64,000 nucleotides of DNA from Bacteroides sp. (GTDB lineage: Bacteria; Bacteroidota; Bacteroidia; Bacteroidales; Bacteroidaceae). The DNA is taken from NCBI GenBank assembly GCA_019416685.1, contig DXWV01000030.1, positions 62,996 to 126,995 of the forward strand, given 5' to 3'. Position numbers and translations under genes: made by a program. Of this stretch, positions 27,701 to 35,611 are shown piece by piece. Numbering within the stretch: position 1 is the first letter of the stretch; each line of letters starts with the position of its first letter. Below the pieces are notes generated by a model. That model saw only the letters and a list, made by a program, of their open reading frames with translations, ran no database searches and was not told where the DNA came from.

Positions 27701-28862
27701 ATTTACGGTGAGCGGAGAAAACGGAGTTGAAAACTATTTTGCTATTGCTGTACGTGATACGGGGATTGGTATTTCACAGGAGTCCATTAGTAGTGTATTC
27801 GAACGGTTTTATAAGGTGAATACGGTTAACTTTGACAAACATTTGGGTACGGGCATCGGTCTGGCATTGGTACGTAGCCTCGTATTACTTCATCGAGGTA
27901 CAGTGAGTATTCACAGTGAATCGGAACAAGGTACCGACATGGTGGTTTGCCTGCCATTGGATGGAAAGATTTACACGGCGGACGAACGACTTAATGTGAT
28001 GGAAACAGCTGTATCGGATGAAATTGCTGCTTCTGAAGAACCTAAGGTAACATTTGAAAACGAGCTACTATTGGAAAAACCGGAGGTTCCTGCAACGGAG
28101 GAGAGGAAACGGTTATTACTGGTGGAAGATAATGATGATTTACGGCGTATGATTGCCGATTTTCTTTCTGTGAAGTTTGAAGTAATAGAGGCGGAAAACG
28201 GAAAATTGGCTTCCGATTATCTAACAGAACACAGTGTAGACCTTATTATTTCGGATATCATGATGCCTGAGAAAGATGGTATTACCCTCTGTCAGGAAGT
28301 AAAAACGGATGTGGCTACATCACATATCCCGTTTGTCTTGCTGACAGCAAAGACCAGTCTCGAAAGTAAACTTGAGGGAGCTTCGTCGGAAGCAGATCTC
28401 TATTTTGAAAAACCGGTAGATTTCAATTTGCTGTTGCTTTCCATCCAGAATATTTTTAAGCGTCAGGAACAACTTAAAGAATATTATGCGCGTAATTACT
28501 TTGCTGATGCTTCGGAGCTGTCTGTAAATCAGGAGGATAGTCGTTTTATGAAAGAGTTTGTCGATATTCTGGAACGTAATTTGGAACAGGCAGATATGGA
28601 TGTGAACTCCATTGCTGCCGAATTGTCAATGAGCCGTAGTAAGTTATATGCCAAGATTAAAAGTATCAGTGGTAAGTCTATCGTAGAATTTATTTTGGGA
28701 TATAAGCTTCGCAAGGCAGCACGATTGCTGGTAAAAGAGAATTTGACAATCCGAGAGGCAATGGACCAGATTGGTATCGAAAGCCAGTCCTATTTTACCC
28801 GTGCATTTAAGAAAGAATTTGGTGATACACCAACTGCATTTGTGGCAAAGTACCGGAAGTAA
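24777..28862 (+). CDS. Hybrid two-component system (HTCS) sensor-regulator of the PUL
   Basis: 1361 residues, typical HTCS length. Signal peptide, then a periplasmic sensor of two beta-propellers built of repeats ending in patterns such as DRYGFIWILMDNGLYRFD and DDENNLWMGTDNGLFRFN (about residues 30-690). A Y_Y_Y domain follows (YRLVGYDDKWIEVD), one membrane helix (about 775-797), and a histidine kinase with His832 in NISHDFRTPLSL and ATPase motifs NAFKYTKDGG and GTGIGLALV. A receiver carries Asp1160 in ISDIMMPEKDG, and an AraC-type helix-turn-helix ends the protein (SYFTRAFKKEFGDTP). HTCSs bind an oligosaccharide from their target glycan and switch on the PUL. It sits in the middle of the locus, so it very likely controls it. 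Confidence 0.95.
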   Translation: MQYYKKLFWVCLFLLSLFSVPGAGKEGYLFRNVSPEGGFYYDGVRQILQDRYGFIWILMDNGLYRFDGYEYKHYYSDFLKIDSSVGWQFNAIGLDGEGRLLIATNKGLYGYVKVSDSFDNLLDTFVRFLALDNRDRVWVGLNDEFALLDEEHHTTVRALYEGQGIGGTTAYARDENSFFVAADGNVFRYDADTNRFSLFFSFAAGSYIQSLCKYQNKLWVLIENEGLFKVDIPTATIDETFDFFHVENGGNVLTKMLCMDKYGELWIATQRGLYILNPDTRRYTRYLHSALNPFSLPNNSVCSISEDRQRNIWIGTYSGYICHTNLNESEWVKTYTPREESLNHNLVSGFAEEGDRLWIATEGVGLNCLNKRTGAFTYYSQSTTGNGLSSDNVKSLVMDSHHNLWIATFRGGLDCFNSVTNRFRHFHYDRTDVNTLRSNNLRKIVAEADSGLWVAYQLDKLVVSFYSYANERFTHCHFTDKSDSDTFIFDMCRGSGHRLWIISHSKLYALNTKDYTVVPVAFDGITHLNAQSICVDGSDNLWIGTIGHGLIRYNPRSGQTERFDEILALGAFSIFSICTDDENNLWMGTDNGLFRFNTVKLHFARFDQKDGMQGNVYYPLSSFRSKTGELCFGGTNGFSLVNPKETNHNDIKPQAIISGFYLDNALATPPARNDRLDKYSGLPEEIVLEYDQANFGFTFSSDNYYIPRKNRYRYRLVGYDDKWIEVDADARKASYSKVPAGNYVFEVLASNNDGVWSESPTCVHVLRLPAPWLSVWAYLVYVILLAIVAFFILRYYTERKNLKLQLYLENMDKEKKEEIHQSQLRFFTNISHDFRTPLSLIIGAVDRLREEGLPEYYYGILSSNARRLLKLVNELMDFRTVENGKLPLQVEPTDVNDQVRCITADFRNHAQQHNIQFDIRLDVDLPKELCIDRSIFERILMNLLHNAFKYTKDGGRISVETYARAESFVPARSYSFTVSGENGVENYFAIAVRDTGIGISQESISSVFERFYKVNTVNFDKHLGTGIGLALVRSLVLLHRGTVSIHSESEQGTDMVVCLPLDGKIYTADERLNVMETAVSDEIAASEEPKVTFENELLLEKPEVPATEERKRLLLVEDNDDLRRMIADFLSVKFEVIEAENGKLASDYLTEHSVDLIISDIMMPEKDGITLCQEVKTDVATSHIPFVLLTAKTSLESKLEGASSEADLYFEKPVDFNLLLLSIQNIFKRQEQLKEYYARNYFADASELSVNQEDSRFMKEFVDILERNLEQADMDVNSIAAELSMSRSKLYAKIKSISGKSIVEFILGYKLRKAARLLVKENLTIREAMDQIGIESQSYFTRAFKKEFGDTPTAFVAKYRK

Positions 28863-28909
28863 ATGAGGAGTATTGTAATAATTCTCTTTGTGAGTACAAT
28901 AAAGCAAAA

Positions 28910-28966
28910 CGAACAAAAGGTATAACGAATAAGGCAATCCGAATAAATGGGTTGATTCTACTTTTG
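28910..28966 (+). promoter_or_regulatory. Third PUL promoter, before the GH105-GH2 gene
   Basis: TACTTTTG at 28959-28966, without -33 box. GAATAAGGC lies at 28927-28935 and related CGAA-containing copies start at 28910 and 28940, 14-16 bases apart. This resembles the other two PUL promoters. Confidence 0.5.
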
Positions 28967-28991
28967 CGTCAGATAACGAAAGCAAAAGAGT

Positions 28992-31900
28992 ATGAACTAC
29001 AAAATTATCGGATTCTTGTTATTTCTCTCTGTAGGTCTATCTGCGGAGGTACTGTCTGAAAATGAAAACAATCTAAGAAAGGGCTATGTGAACCTTCCTT
29101 TTGACAATAGTGACGTATTGTGTACTTTGCAAAACGTTGCCGACTGGCAATTGGAACATTTCACTTATTCCCGGACAGGAACTCCCGGACATTTGCATGA
29201 CGCTGGCATCGATGCCTGGACAAATGCTACATTTTATCTGGGGCTTTCTCAACTGGTACGTCTGTCAGATACCAGCCGATATAATGATTGGCTTTGCCGG
29301 ATTATAGCGGATACTCATGGACGATTACCAGCCAATTTTGCTGGTCATTCTCAATATTCTCTTTATCATGCCGATGAGCTTTGTATGGCTCGTTTCTACC
29401 TCGATCAATATGAGTTGTCACGGAATCCTCGTTTGGTGGCTTCTGCCAATGAACGTATTGATTGGATTCTGGCTCATCCCGCTGACACGATGATGGATTA
29501 TCGTAATAAACAGACATGGACGTGGAGTGATGCTCTTTTTATGGCACCGCCTGTGTATGCCCGTCTGGCTCAAATTACCGGTAATACTGAGTATCTCCGG
29601 CAGATGGATCGTAATTTCCGGCGAACATATGCCCATCTCTATGATACTGACGAACATTTATTTTATCGGGATGATAGTTATCTGGGACGTACGGAAGCTA
29701 ATGGACAAAAAATATTCTGGGGGCGTGGTAATGGTTGGGTAGCTGCCGGATTGGTTGGTCTGCTGGAGGTATTACCTTCCGATTCTCCTTATCGCTCTTT
29801 TTATGAGCAGCTTTTTAATCAGCTTGTTGTCCGGCTTATCAGTCTGCAGGGAGCGGATGGCAGCTGGCACGCCAGTTTACTCGATCCCGATAGTTATCCC
29901 GCACCCGAAACCAGCGCAACTGCCTTGATAACTTATGCGTTGGCTTATGGTCTGCGCACCGGATTGTTTTTCGGAACAGATTATACCCTTGCGCTGACTC
30001 GTGCCTGGCATTCTCTTTGCGCTGCTATTGATGCTGACGGGAAGTTAGGGTGGACGCAGCCTATTGGTGCCGATCCGAAGAAGGTGACACGTGAAATGAC
30101 TGCTACTTATGGGGTAGGTGCATTTCTTCTTGCCGGAAGTGAACTCTATCGTTTATTGATAGCTCAATCCTCGAGGCAGGTTCACTCTTTCAATGACGGA
30201 TGGAGTTTCTGTAAGGGGCCTTTTATAGCAGAATCAGTACTGATCAGTACTCCATTTGTTACGGAATGGGACCCCGTTAAAATACCTCACACATGGAATA
30301 ATGTCGATATGCAGACCCAACGGAATGATTACTATGCGGGGCCGGCCTGTTATCAAAAAACGTTTGTTCCGGATCATAGTTTACGTGGAAAGCGTCTTTT
30401 CCTTCGTTTCGAAGGAGTAGGGGCGGTAGCTCGTGTCTACGTTAATCAGGGACTTGCTATTGAGCATCGGGGAGCTTATTCTGCTTTTGCGGTAGAGATT
30501 ACCTCTTTACTTGATTTCGGGCGGGAGAATACGATTACTGTTTTTGCTGATAACACTCCCCGACCCGATGTTATTCCGGTCAATAATAACCTGTTCGGGG
30601 TTTATGGTGGTATCTATCGCCCCGTGCAGCTGATTGTGACGGATCGTGTAAATATTGCCATTACCGATTATGCCTCTCCGGGTGTCTATATAGATCAGTA
30701 CAAGGTGACTTCCCATGTTGCAGAGATTGCGGTCCGCACAAAATTAGAGAATCGCTACAAAGAACCCCGTTCCGTTGTGATGGATTATTTGTTATTTGAG
30801 GCTGACGGCACTCTGAAAGAAAAGAAATCACATGAAATCACTCTTTCCCCTCAAGGGAGACAGACCGATATACAGCCGTTTACCATTCGCAGACCCCATC
30901 TCTGGCAAGGATTAGATGATCCGTACCTGTATCGTATTGTTGTCCGGGTTAAGTCCGGTGGGCATATTGTTGATGAAATAACTCAACCTCTTGGTTTGCG
31001 TCATTTCGAACTGCGGGCGGGAGACGGCATGTACCTCAATGGTCGGCGTATTCCTATGTACGGGGTTTGCCGGCATCAGGACTGGTGGCAATCGGGAAGT
31101 GCCCTCACTCCGCAGCAACATGACACAGACCTCTCTATTATCCGTGAATTAGGGGCTACCACTATTCGCCTGGCACACTATCAGCAATCGGAATATGTTT
31201 ATTCGCGTTGTGATAGCATTGGTTTTCTGGTTTGGGCAGAAATTCCTTTTGTGAACCGCGTCAGTACGCACGAGGCGGAGAATGCAAAAGAGCAATTACG
31301 CGAACTGATCCGGCAGAATTACAATCATCCCTCTATTTATGTGTGGGGAGTACACAACGAAGTTTACGGTTATGGTGAGGATGATGGGCTTTATACAGAC
31401 AACACCCGTTTCTCTCCGGTGCTTGCTCTGACTACCGATTTACATGATTTGGCAAAAACTGAAGATCCTGTCCGTCTGACTGTCTCTGTAAACGGTCATG
31501 CTGCTCCCGGACACGGAGTTAATATGAATACCGATATTCAAGGAATCAATCGTTACTTCGGCTGGTATGAACGCCGTATTCAGGATCTGGAGCCTTGGAT
31601 AGAATCGATGGAGCGGGATTATCCCGGTTATCGTATCATGCTCACCGAGTATGGTGCTGAGGCTAATCCGGAACATCAGGAAGAACTGGTAGGTGATGTT
31701 GGTGATTGTTGTGGTTTCGACCGTCGCTATACGGAAGCTTTCGCCACCCGTTTTCATGAAATTCAGTGGGGAATTATCTCACGCCATCCTTATTTATTGG
31801 CCTCTTATGTGTGGAATACGTTTGACTTTGCTACGCCTGCTTCTTCACAGGGTGGAGTGGAAGCCCGGAATATGAAGGGGCTGGTGACTTTTGACCGGCA

Positions 31901-32267
31901 GTGCCGGAAAGATCCTTTTTATTGGTACAAAGCCAATTGGAGTAAAGATCCTGTGCTTTATATTACTCAGCGACGCGTAGTGGAACGGAGGCAAAAACAC
32001 ACACCTGTGACAGTTTATTCCAATGTGGGTATCCCTCGGTTGTTTGTCAACGAACAGGAAGTAACAGGAGTTATTAAGGGTACTACCTCTGTTCATTACA
32101 TCTTTCCGGATGTTGAACTAAAGGAGGGTGATAATCAACTGAGTGTTCGGGCAGGTGAAGGAGAGAAAGCAATAGAAGATACTATCTACTGGCATTATTC
32201 AGGTATCCTTTCACCGGACGTTCCTGTGTATTTCCGGGAGAAAGAAGGAGAACACGTCGGACTATAA
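28992..32267 (+). CDS. GH105-GH2 fusion enzyme (unsaturated uronyl hydrolase plus beta-glycosidase)
   Basis: 1091 residues with a signal peptide (MNYKIIGFLLFLSVGLSAEV). Residues about 35-390 form an alpha/alpha barrel of GH105 (GH88-related) type: TPGHLHDAGIDAWTNATFY, TWTWSDALFMAPPVYARLA with the likely catalytic Asp180, and FWGRGNGWVAAGLV. Such enzymes hydrate and release the 4,5-unsaturated uronate left by lyases. From about 400 a GH2 enzyme begins: VKIPHTWNNVDMQT, CRHQDWWQSGSALTPQQ, acid/base Glu790 in VWGVHNEVYG, nucleophile Glu886 in LTEYGAEANPE. Both halves look intact. The pair could remove the uronate and then the next sugar. It has its own PUL-type promoter. Confidence 0.88.
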   Translation: MNYKIIGFLLFLSVGLSAEVLSENENNLRKGYVNLPFDNSDVLCTLQNVADWQLEHFTYSRTGTPGHLHDAGIDAWTNATFYLGLSQLVRLSDTSRYNDWLCRIIADTHGRLPANFAGHSQYSLYHADELCMARFYLDQYELSRNPRLVASANERIDWILAHPADTMMDYRNKQTWTWSDALFMAPPVYARLAQITGNTEYLRQMDRNFRRTYAHLYDTDEHLFYRDDSYLGRTEANGQKIFWGRGNGWVAAGLVGLLEVLPSDSPYRSFYEQLFNQLVVRLISLQGADGSWHASLLDPDSYPAPETSATALITYALAYGLRTGLFFGTDYTLALTRAWHSLCAAIDADGKLGWTQPIGADPKKVTREMTATYGVGAFLLAGSELYRLLIAQSSRQVHSFNDGWSFCKGPFIAESVLISTPFVTEWDPVKIPHTWNNVDMQTQRNDYYAGPACYQKTFVPDHSLRGKRLFLRFEGVGAVARVYVNQGLAIEHRGAYSAFAVEITSLLDFGRENTITVFADNTPRPDVIPVNNNLFGVYGGIYRPVQLIVTDRVNIAITDYASPGVYIDQYKVTSHVAEIAVRTKLENRYKEPRSVVMDYLLFEADGTLKEKKSHEITLSPQGRQTDIQPFTIRRPHLWQGLDDPYLYRIVVRVKSGGHIVDEITQPLGLRHFELRAGDGMYLNGRRIPMYGVCRHQDWWQSGSALTPQQHDTDLSIIRELGATTIRLAHYQQSEYVYSRCDSIGFLVWAEIPFVNRVSTHEAENAKEQLRELIRQNYNHPSIYVWGVHNEVYGYGEDDGLYTDNTRFSPVLALTTDLHDLAKTEDPVRLTVSVNGHAAPGHGVNMNTDIQGINRYFGWYERRIQDLEPWIESMERDYPGYRIMLTEYGAEANPEHQEELVGDVGDCCGFDRRYTEAFATRFHEIQWGIISRHPYLLASYVWNTFDFATPASSQGGVEARNMKGLVTFDRQCRKDPFYWYKANWSKDPVLYITQRRVVERRQKHTPVTVYSNVGIPRLFVNEQEVTGVIKGTTSVHYIFPDVELKEGDNQLSVRAGEGEKAIEDTIYWHYSGILSPDVPVYFREKEGEHVGL

Positions 32268-32355
32268 TGTTACTATTACCTGCCAGCAGGTGTGTATATT
32301 GATAGGAGAAGTAACAGGTAGACCTTTGTATTAGAAACTTAAATAGATTATAGTT

Positions 32356-33738
32356 ATGAAAAGAAATTTAGTATTGTTTATGCTGATAGGTTTTTGCCTG
32401 TTAGGTTGTCAGGAAACTTCCCGACAACAGTTGCCTATTTCCGTTTCTGTACCGGAACGTCCGGCCGGGCAGACAGATGTATTAAATCTGGCGTGTGAAC
32501 CGGTTCCGGAAGTTCGCGTTGCTTTTATCGGTTTAGGGATGCGTGGTCCGGGAGCAGTCCGTCGGATGACTTACATTCCCGGTGTGAAGATTGTGGCTCT
32601 TTGTGATGTAGAAGAAAGCCGTACTAAAGCTGCGAATGAGATTCTTACAGAACGCGGTTTGCCCAAGGCACAGGAGTTTTACGGAGATACTGCCGTTTGG
32701 CGTAAAGTCACTGCATTGCCGGATGTCGATTTGGTATATGTGGCCACTGACTGGCGAACCCATGCTATGATGGGGGTGCAAGCTATGAAAGATGGCAAGC
32801 ATGTTGCGATTGAAGTACCTGCGGCTATGTCAATGGATGAAATATGGGCTTTGGTTAATACTTCCGAACAGACGCGGAAGCATTGTATGCAACTGGAGAA
32901 CTGCGTCTATGACTTCTTTGAATTGACAACACTGAATATGGTGCAACATGGATTATTAGGTGAGGTACTTCATGGTGAAGGTGCTTATATACATGGGCTT
33001 CAACCCTATTGGAATCAGTACTGGAATAACTGGCGTATGGATTTTAACAGGAAACACCGGGGAGATGTATATCCTACTCATGGCCTGGGACCTGTCTGTT
33101 TGGCTATGAATATTCATCGTGGTGATAAGATGAACTATCTGGTTTCCGTGGATACCAAAGCGGTGGGTAATCCTGCTTTTATCAAAGAATCTACCGGTGA
33201 AGAAGTGAAAGATTTCCGGAATGGTGAACATACTTGCACACTGATTCGTACTGAGAAGGGACACTCTATTCTGATAGAGCATAATGTTACTTCTCCCCGA
33301 CCTTACAATCGTATGTTTCAGCTGACCGGAACGAAAGGGTTTGCTAATAAATATCCTATCGAGGGTTATCTCATTGCTCACGATAAGAATATCGGAGACG
33401 GTAGTAATTATGAAAATCTGGAAGAACATGTTTTTATGTCGGAAGAGGAAAAAACGGCTTTAATGGAAGAGTATAAACATCCTATTGTGAAAGATATTGA
33501 GACGCTTGCTAAAGAAGTTGGTGGGCATGGCGGTATGGATTTTATCATGGATTACCGCTTGATTTACTGTCTGCAAAGAGGGCTTCCCCTTGATATGGAT
33601 GTCTACGATCTGGCAGAATGGTGCTCTCTGATACCTTTGACAGAAATCTCACTGGATAATAATTCTGCTCCGGTTGAAGTTCCGGATTTTACTCGCGGGG
33701 CCTGGAATAAGTTGAGCAGTGTGCAGTTTGCACAATAA
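32356..33738 (+). CDS. GH109-like NAD-dependent glycosidase lipoprotein
   Basis: 460 residues. Lipobox in MLIGFCLLGCQE. The Rossmann fold starts at VRVAFIGLGMRGPGAVRRM (NAD-binding glycines), followed by VALCDVEESR and GKHVAIEVPAAMSMDEIWAL. The Gfo/Idh/MocA C-terminal domain has LENCVYDFFELTTLNMVQHG, GEGAYIHGLQPYWN and YPTHGLGPV with the His expected for catalysis. The LENC and EGAYIH blocks point to GH109, whose characterised members are alpha-N-acetylgalactosaminidases acting by NAD-assisted oxidation and elimination. Other activities in the superfamily cannot be excluded. Last gene of the PUL, 88 bases after GH105-GH2, followed by a terminator. Confidence 0.82.
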   Translation: MKRNLVLFMLIGFCLLGCQETSRQQLPISVSVPERPAGQTDVLNLACEPVPEVRVAFIGLGMRGPGAVRRMTYIPGVKIVALCDVEESRTKAANEILTERGLPKAQEFYGDTAVWRKVTALPDVDLVYVATDWRTHAMMGVQAMKDGKHVAIEVPAAMSMDEIWALVNTSEQTRKHCMQLENCVYDFFELTTLNMVQHGLLGEVLHGEGAYIHGLQPYWNQYWNNWRMDFNRKHRGDVYPTHGLGPVCLAMNIHRGDKMNYLVSVDTKAVGNPAFIKESTGEEVKDFRNGEHTCTLIRTEKGHSILIEHNVTSPRPYNRMFQLTGTKGFANKYPIEGYLIAHDKNIGDGSNYENLEEHVFMSEEEKTALMEEYKHPIVKDIETLAKEVGGHGGMDFIMDYRLIYCLQRGLPLDMDVYDLAEWCSLIPLTEISLDNNSAPVEVPDFTRGAWNKLSSVQFAQ

Positions 33739-33775
33739 GAAACAGTTGATAAAATCTATATATCCCCCATATAAA

Positions 33776-33816
33776 ATGCCCTCTTCTCTTGATCGAGACA
33801 GAGGGCATCTTTTTTA
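33776..33816 (+). terminator. Terminator at the end of the PUL
   Basis: ATGCCCTCT (33776-33784) pairs with AGAGGGCAT (33800-33808), followed by C and seven T. Confidence 0.85.
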
Positions 33817-33892
33817 CTTATTGCATTGGTCTGAAATACCAGTTGTATTCGGGCAAAGTGTCGGTTGCATTTATAGACAATGCCGGTGACAT

Positions 33893-35605
33893 TCAGAATC
33901 GGAAACTCAGACCGCCCAGGAAGTTAATTCCTTCAGTGGGATAGAGCAGATAACGCTGGAATTTCTTGTTTAACAGGTTATCCGCCTTTGCATAGACAGA
34001 GACTCCTTTAAACAAGTGATAAGTGGCTCCTATACTAAGATCGCTGACGGCGGGGAAGAATGTTTTGCTAAATCCGTAATATCTTTCGGCCCGCCAGATA
34101 TATTGATAACCTACATTTAGCCACAGAGCCGGAATGGGATGTATCTCTGCTTTAAAATTTAGCTCTGTCTCTGGTTTCATCCACAGAGCGGGATTATAAT
34201 TCGGGGAAGATACATTATCTGTATAGGCATCACTGGCTTTCCAATGGCGGTAGATACCTTCACCTGAGAGTGTAAACAAGTCCTTATAGGTATAACTGGC
34301 ACTGAGTCCGGCATAGATGTTATTTGTTGAAGTTTGCCTCAGGTCAATGAAATTACCACCTGTTCCGCCTATCCAGCTATTTTCTATTTGATACAGATCA
34401 TCTTTAAGATTCTGGTATCCGGCAAAGAGATTAAACCATAAACCGGTTACAGGGCTTGCTTTGAATCCCAGAGTGGCATTGAGCTGCTCATAGGTATCTC
34501 TCACCTCGTTAGAAGGGTCACTGTATGGGTTGTAAATCTCCAATCGGCGAAGGTCATTGAGGTACCTGCCGCCTGTAGCATTGGCATAGACCACATAACT
34601 GTCCGAGAATACATATTGTATGGTTATATCCGGAGAAACACGAAAAGATTTGCCATTACCGAAAGAGAAATCAATATTAGCTCCCAGATGCAGTCGCCAA
34701 TCATCGTTGTTGAATTCGTAGTACGGGTTTAAGTCTACGACGGTACGGCTTTTGAAAATGCTCTTTATCTCTTCATCATAAAAGTCTCTTTTATTATGGT
34801 AGATGAGGTTGTTCATTTTGAAAGCAATATTTATTTGTTGCTCATCGCTGATGTTTCCGCTGACAATGGCTTTGGTACGTATTTGCGTCTCATTCACACC
34901 ACCGAAGAATTGGTTGTGTTGCCGGTCATAAAGCATCAGATTGGTTTCTGCATTAAACTGTAACGGTATTGTTTCGTCTGTAGACTTCACTCCGAAATGC
35001 AGGTCACCTGAAGTGAACTTCTGTTTCTTGAAAGAAAAACCATAAGGCTCATAGTTGAAATTACTTAATCCGAAGTGTCCTGCTACATTCAGGTCTATCT
35101 TGCCAAATTGATGCAAATAATCGATAGCAGCACGCGTACGGTAGTAATGTGCATCCCATTTCCGGGCATCACCGTAGGGCATGTCCAACGTACCGTTCAT
35201 GCCGTCCATACTGAAGTTTACATTCAGCTTATCCCGGCTTGAAAGGCGAAAAAGATAATTACCCAATAAGTCCAGGTTGCCATAGTTACCATATCCGGCG
35301 CGTACATATCCCGGTTTACTTGTCGGTTGTACCTCTTTTCCGGTATAAGCCTGCATGATTCCCACAGGGATATTGGAGGTAGGGGTAGAACTTATAGCAT
35401 ATTCAACCTCTTTCTTGTTTACTACAGGCTCTTCTACTTTGGGCAAAACGTTTACTTTAGAGGCATCCAGAATGATAGGATTGTATTCCTGTTCAACCAC
35501 GACAGTACGGTTCATGGTTGTATCTTTGGATTGGGTTTGCACCTGAGCCAGTGAAGGGAGTGCGACGAGCACCATTCCCAGGAAGATATATTGATTACGT
35601 TTCAT
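33893..35605 (-). CDS. Outer-membrane beta-barrel protein (TonB-receptor-like barrel without plug)
   Basis: 570 residues. Signal peptide (MKRNQYIFLGMVLVALPSLAQ). Residues 30-100 are a proline-rich, unstructured stretch (VVVEQEYNPIILDASKVN, then VLPKVEEPVV). The rest is alternating aromatic strands ending in EGINFLGGLSFRF, with the terminal Phe of outer-membrane barrels. The strands recall TonB-dependent receptors (SVYAKADNLLNKKFQRYLLY), but no plug domain is present, so it is not a standard transporter. It lies 6 bases after the 1002-residue TPR gene and is surely co-transcribed. Function unknown; the pair may act together at the envelope. Confidence 0.75.
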   Translation of the reverse strand: MKRNQYIFLGMVLVALPSLAQVQTQSKDTTMNRTVVVEQEYNPIILDASKVNVLPKVEEPVVNKKEVEYAISSTPTSNIPVGIMQAYTGKEVQPTSKPGYVRAGYGNYGNLDLLGNYLFRLSSRDKLNVNFSMDGMNGTLDMPYGDARKWDAHYYRTRAAIDYLHQFGKIDLNVAGHFGLSNFNYEPYGFSFKKQKFTSGDLHFGVKSTDETIPLQFNAETNLMLYDRQHNQFFGGVNETQIRTKAIVSGNISDEQQINIAFKMNNLIYHNKRDFYDEEIKSIFKSRTVVDLNPYYEFNNDDWRLHLGANIDFSFGNGKSFRVSPDITIQYVFSDSYVVYANATGGRYLNDLRRLEIYNPYSDPSNEVRDTYEQLNATLGFKASPVTGLWFNLFAGYQNLKDDLYQIENSWIGGTGGNFIDLRQTSTNNIYAGLSASYTYKDLFTLSGEGIYRHWKASDAYTDNVSSPNYNPALWMKPETELNFKAEIHPIPALWLNVGYQYIWRAERYYGFSKTFFPAVSDLSIGATYHLFKGVSVYAKADNLLNKKFQRYLLYPTEGINFLGGLSFRF

Positions 35606-35611
35606 ACTTCG

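Noticed and set aside
32270..32320. Short hairpin (ACCTGC with GCAGGT) between GH105-GH2 and GH109 as a terminator
   Set aside because: No T-run follows and the stem has only six pairs; the two genes are more likely co-transcribed.
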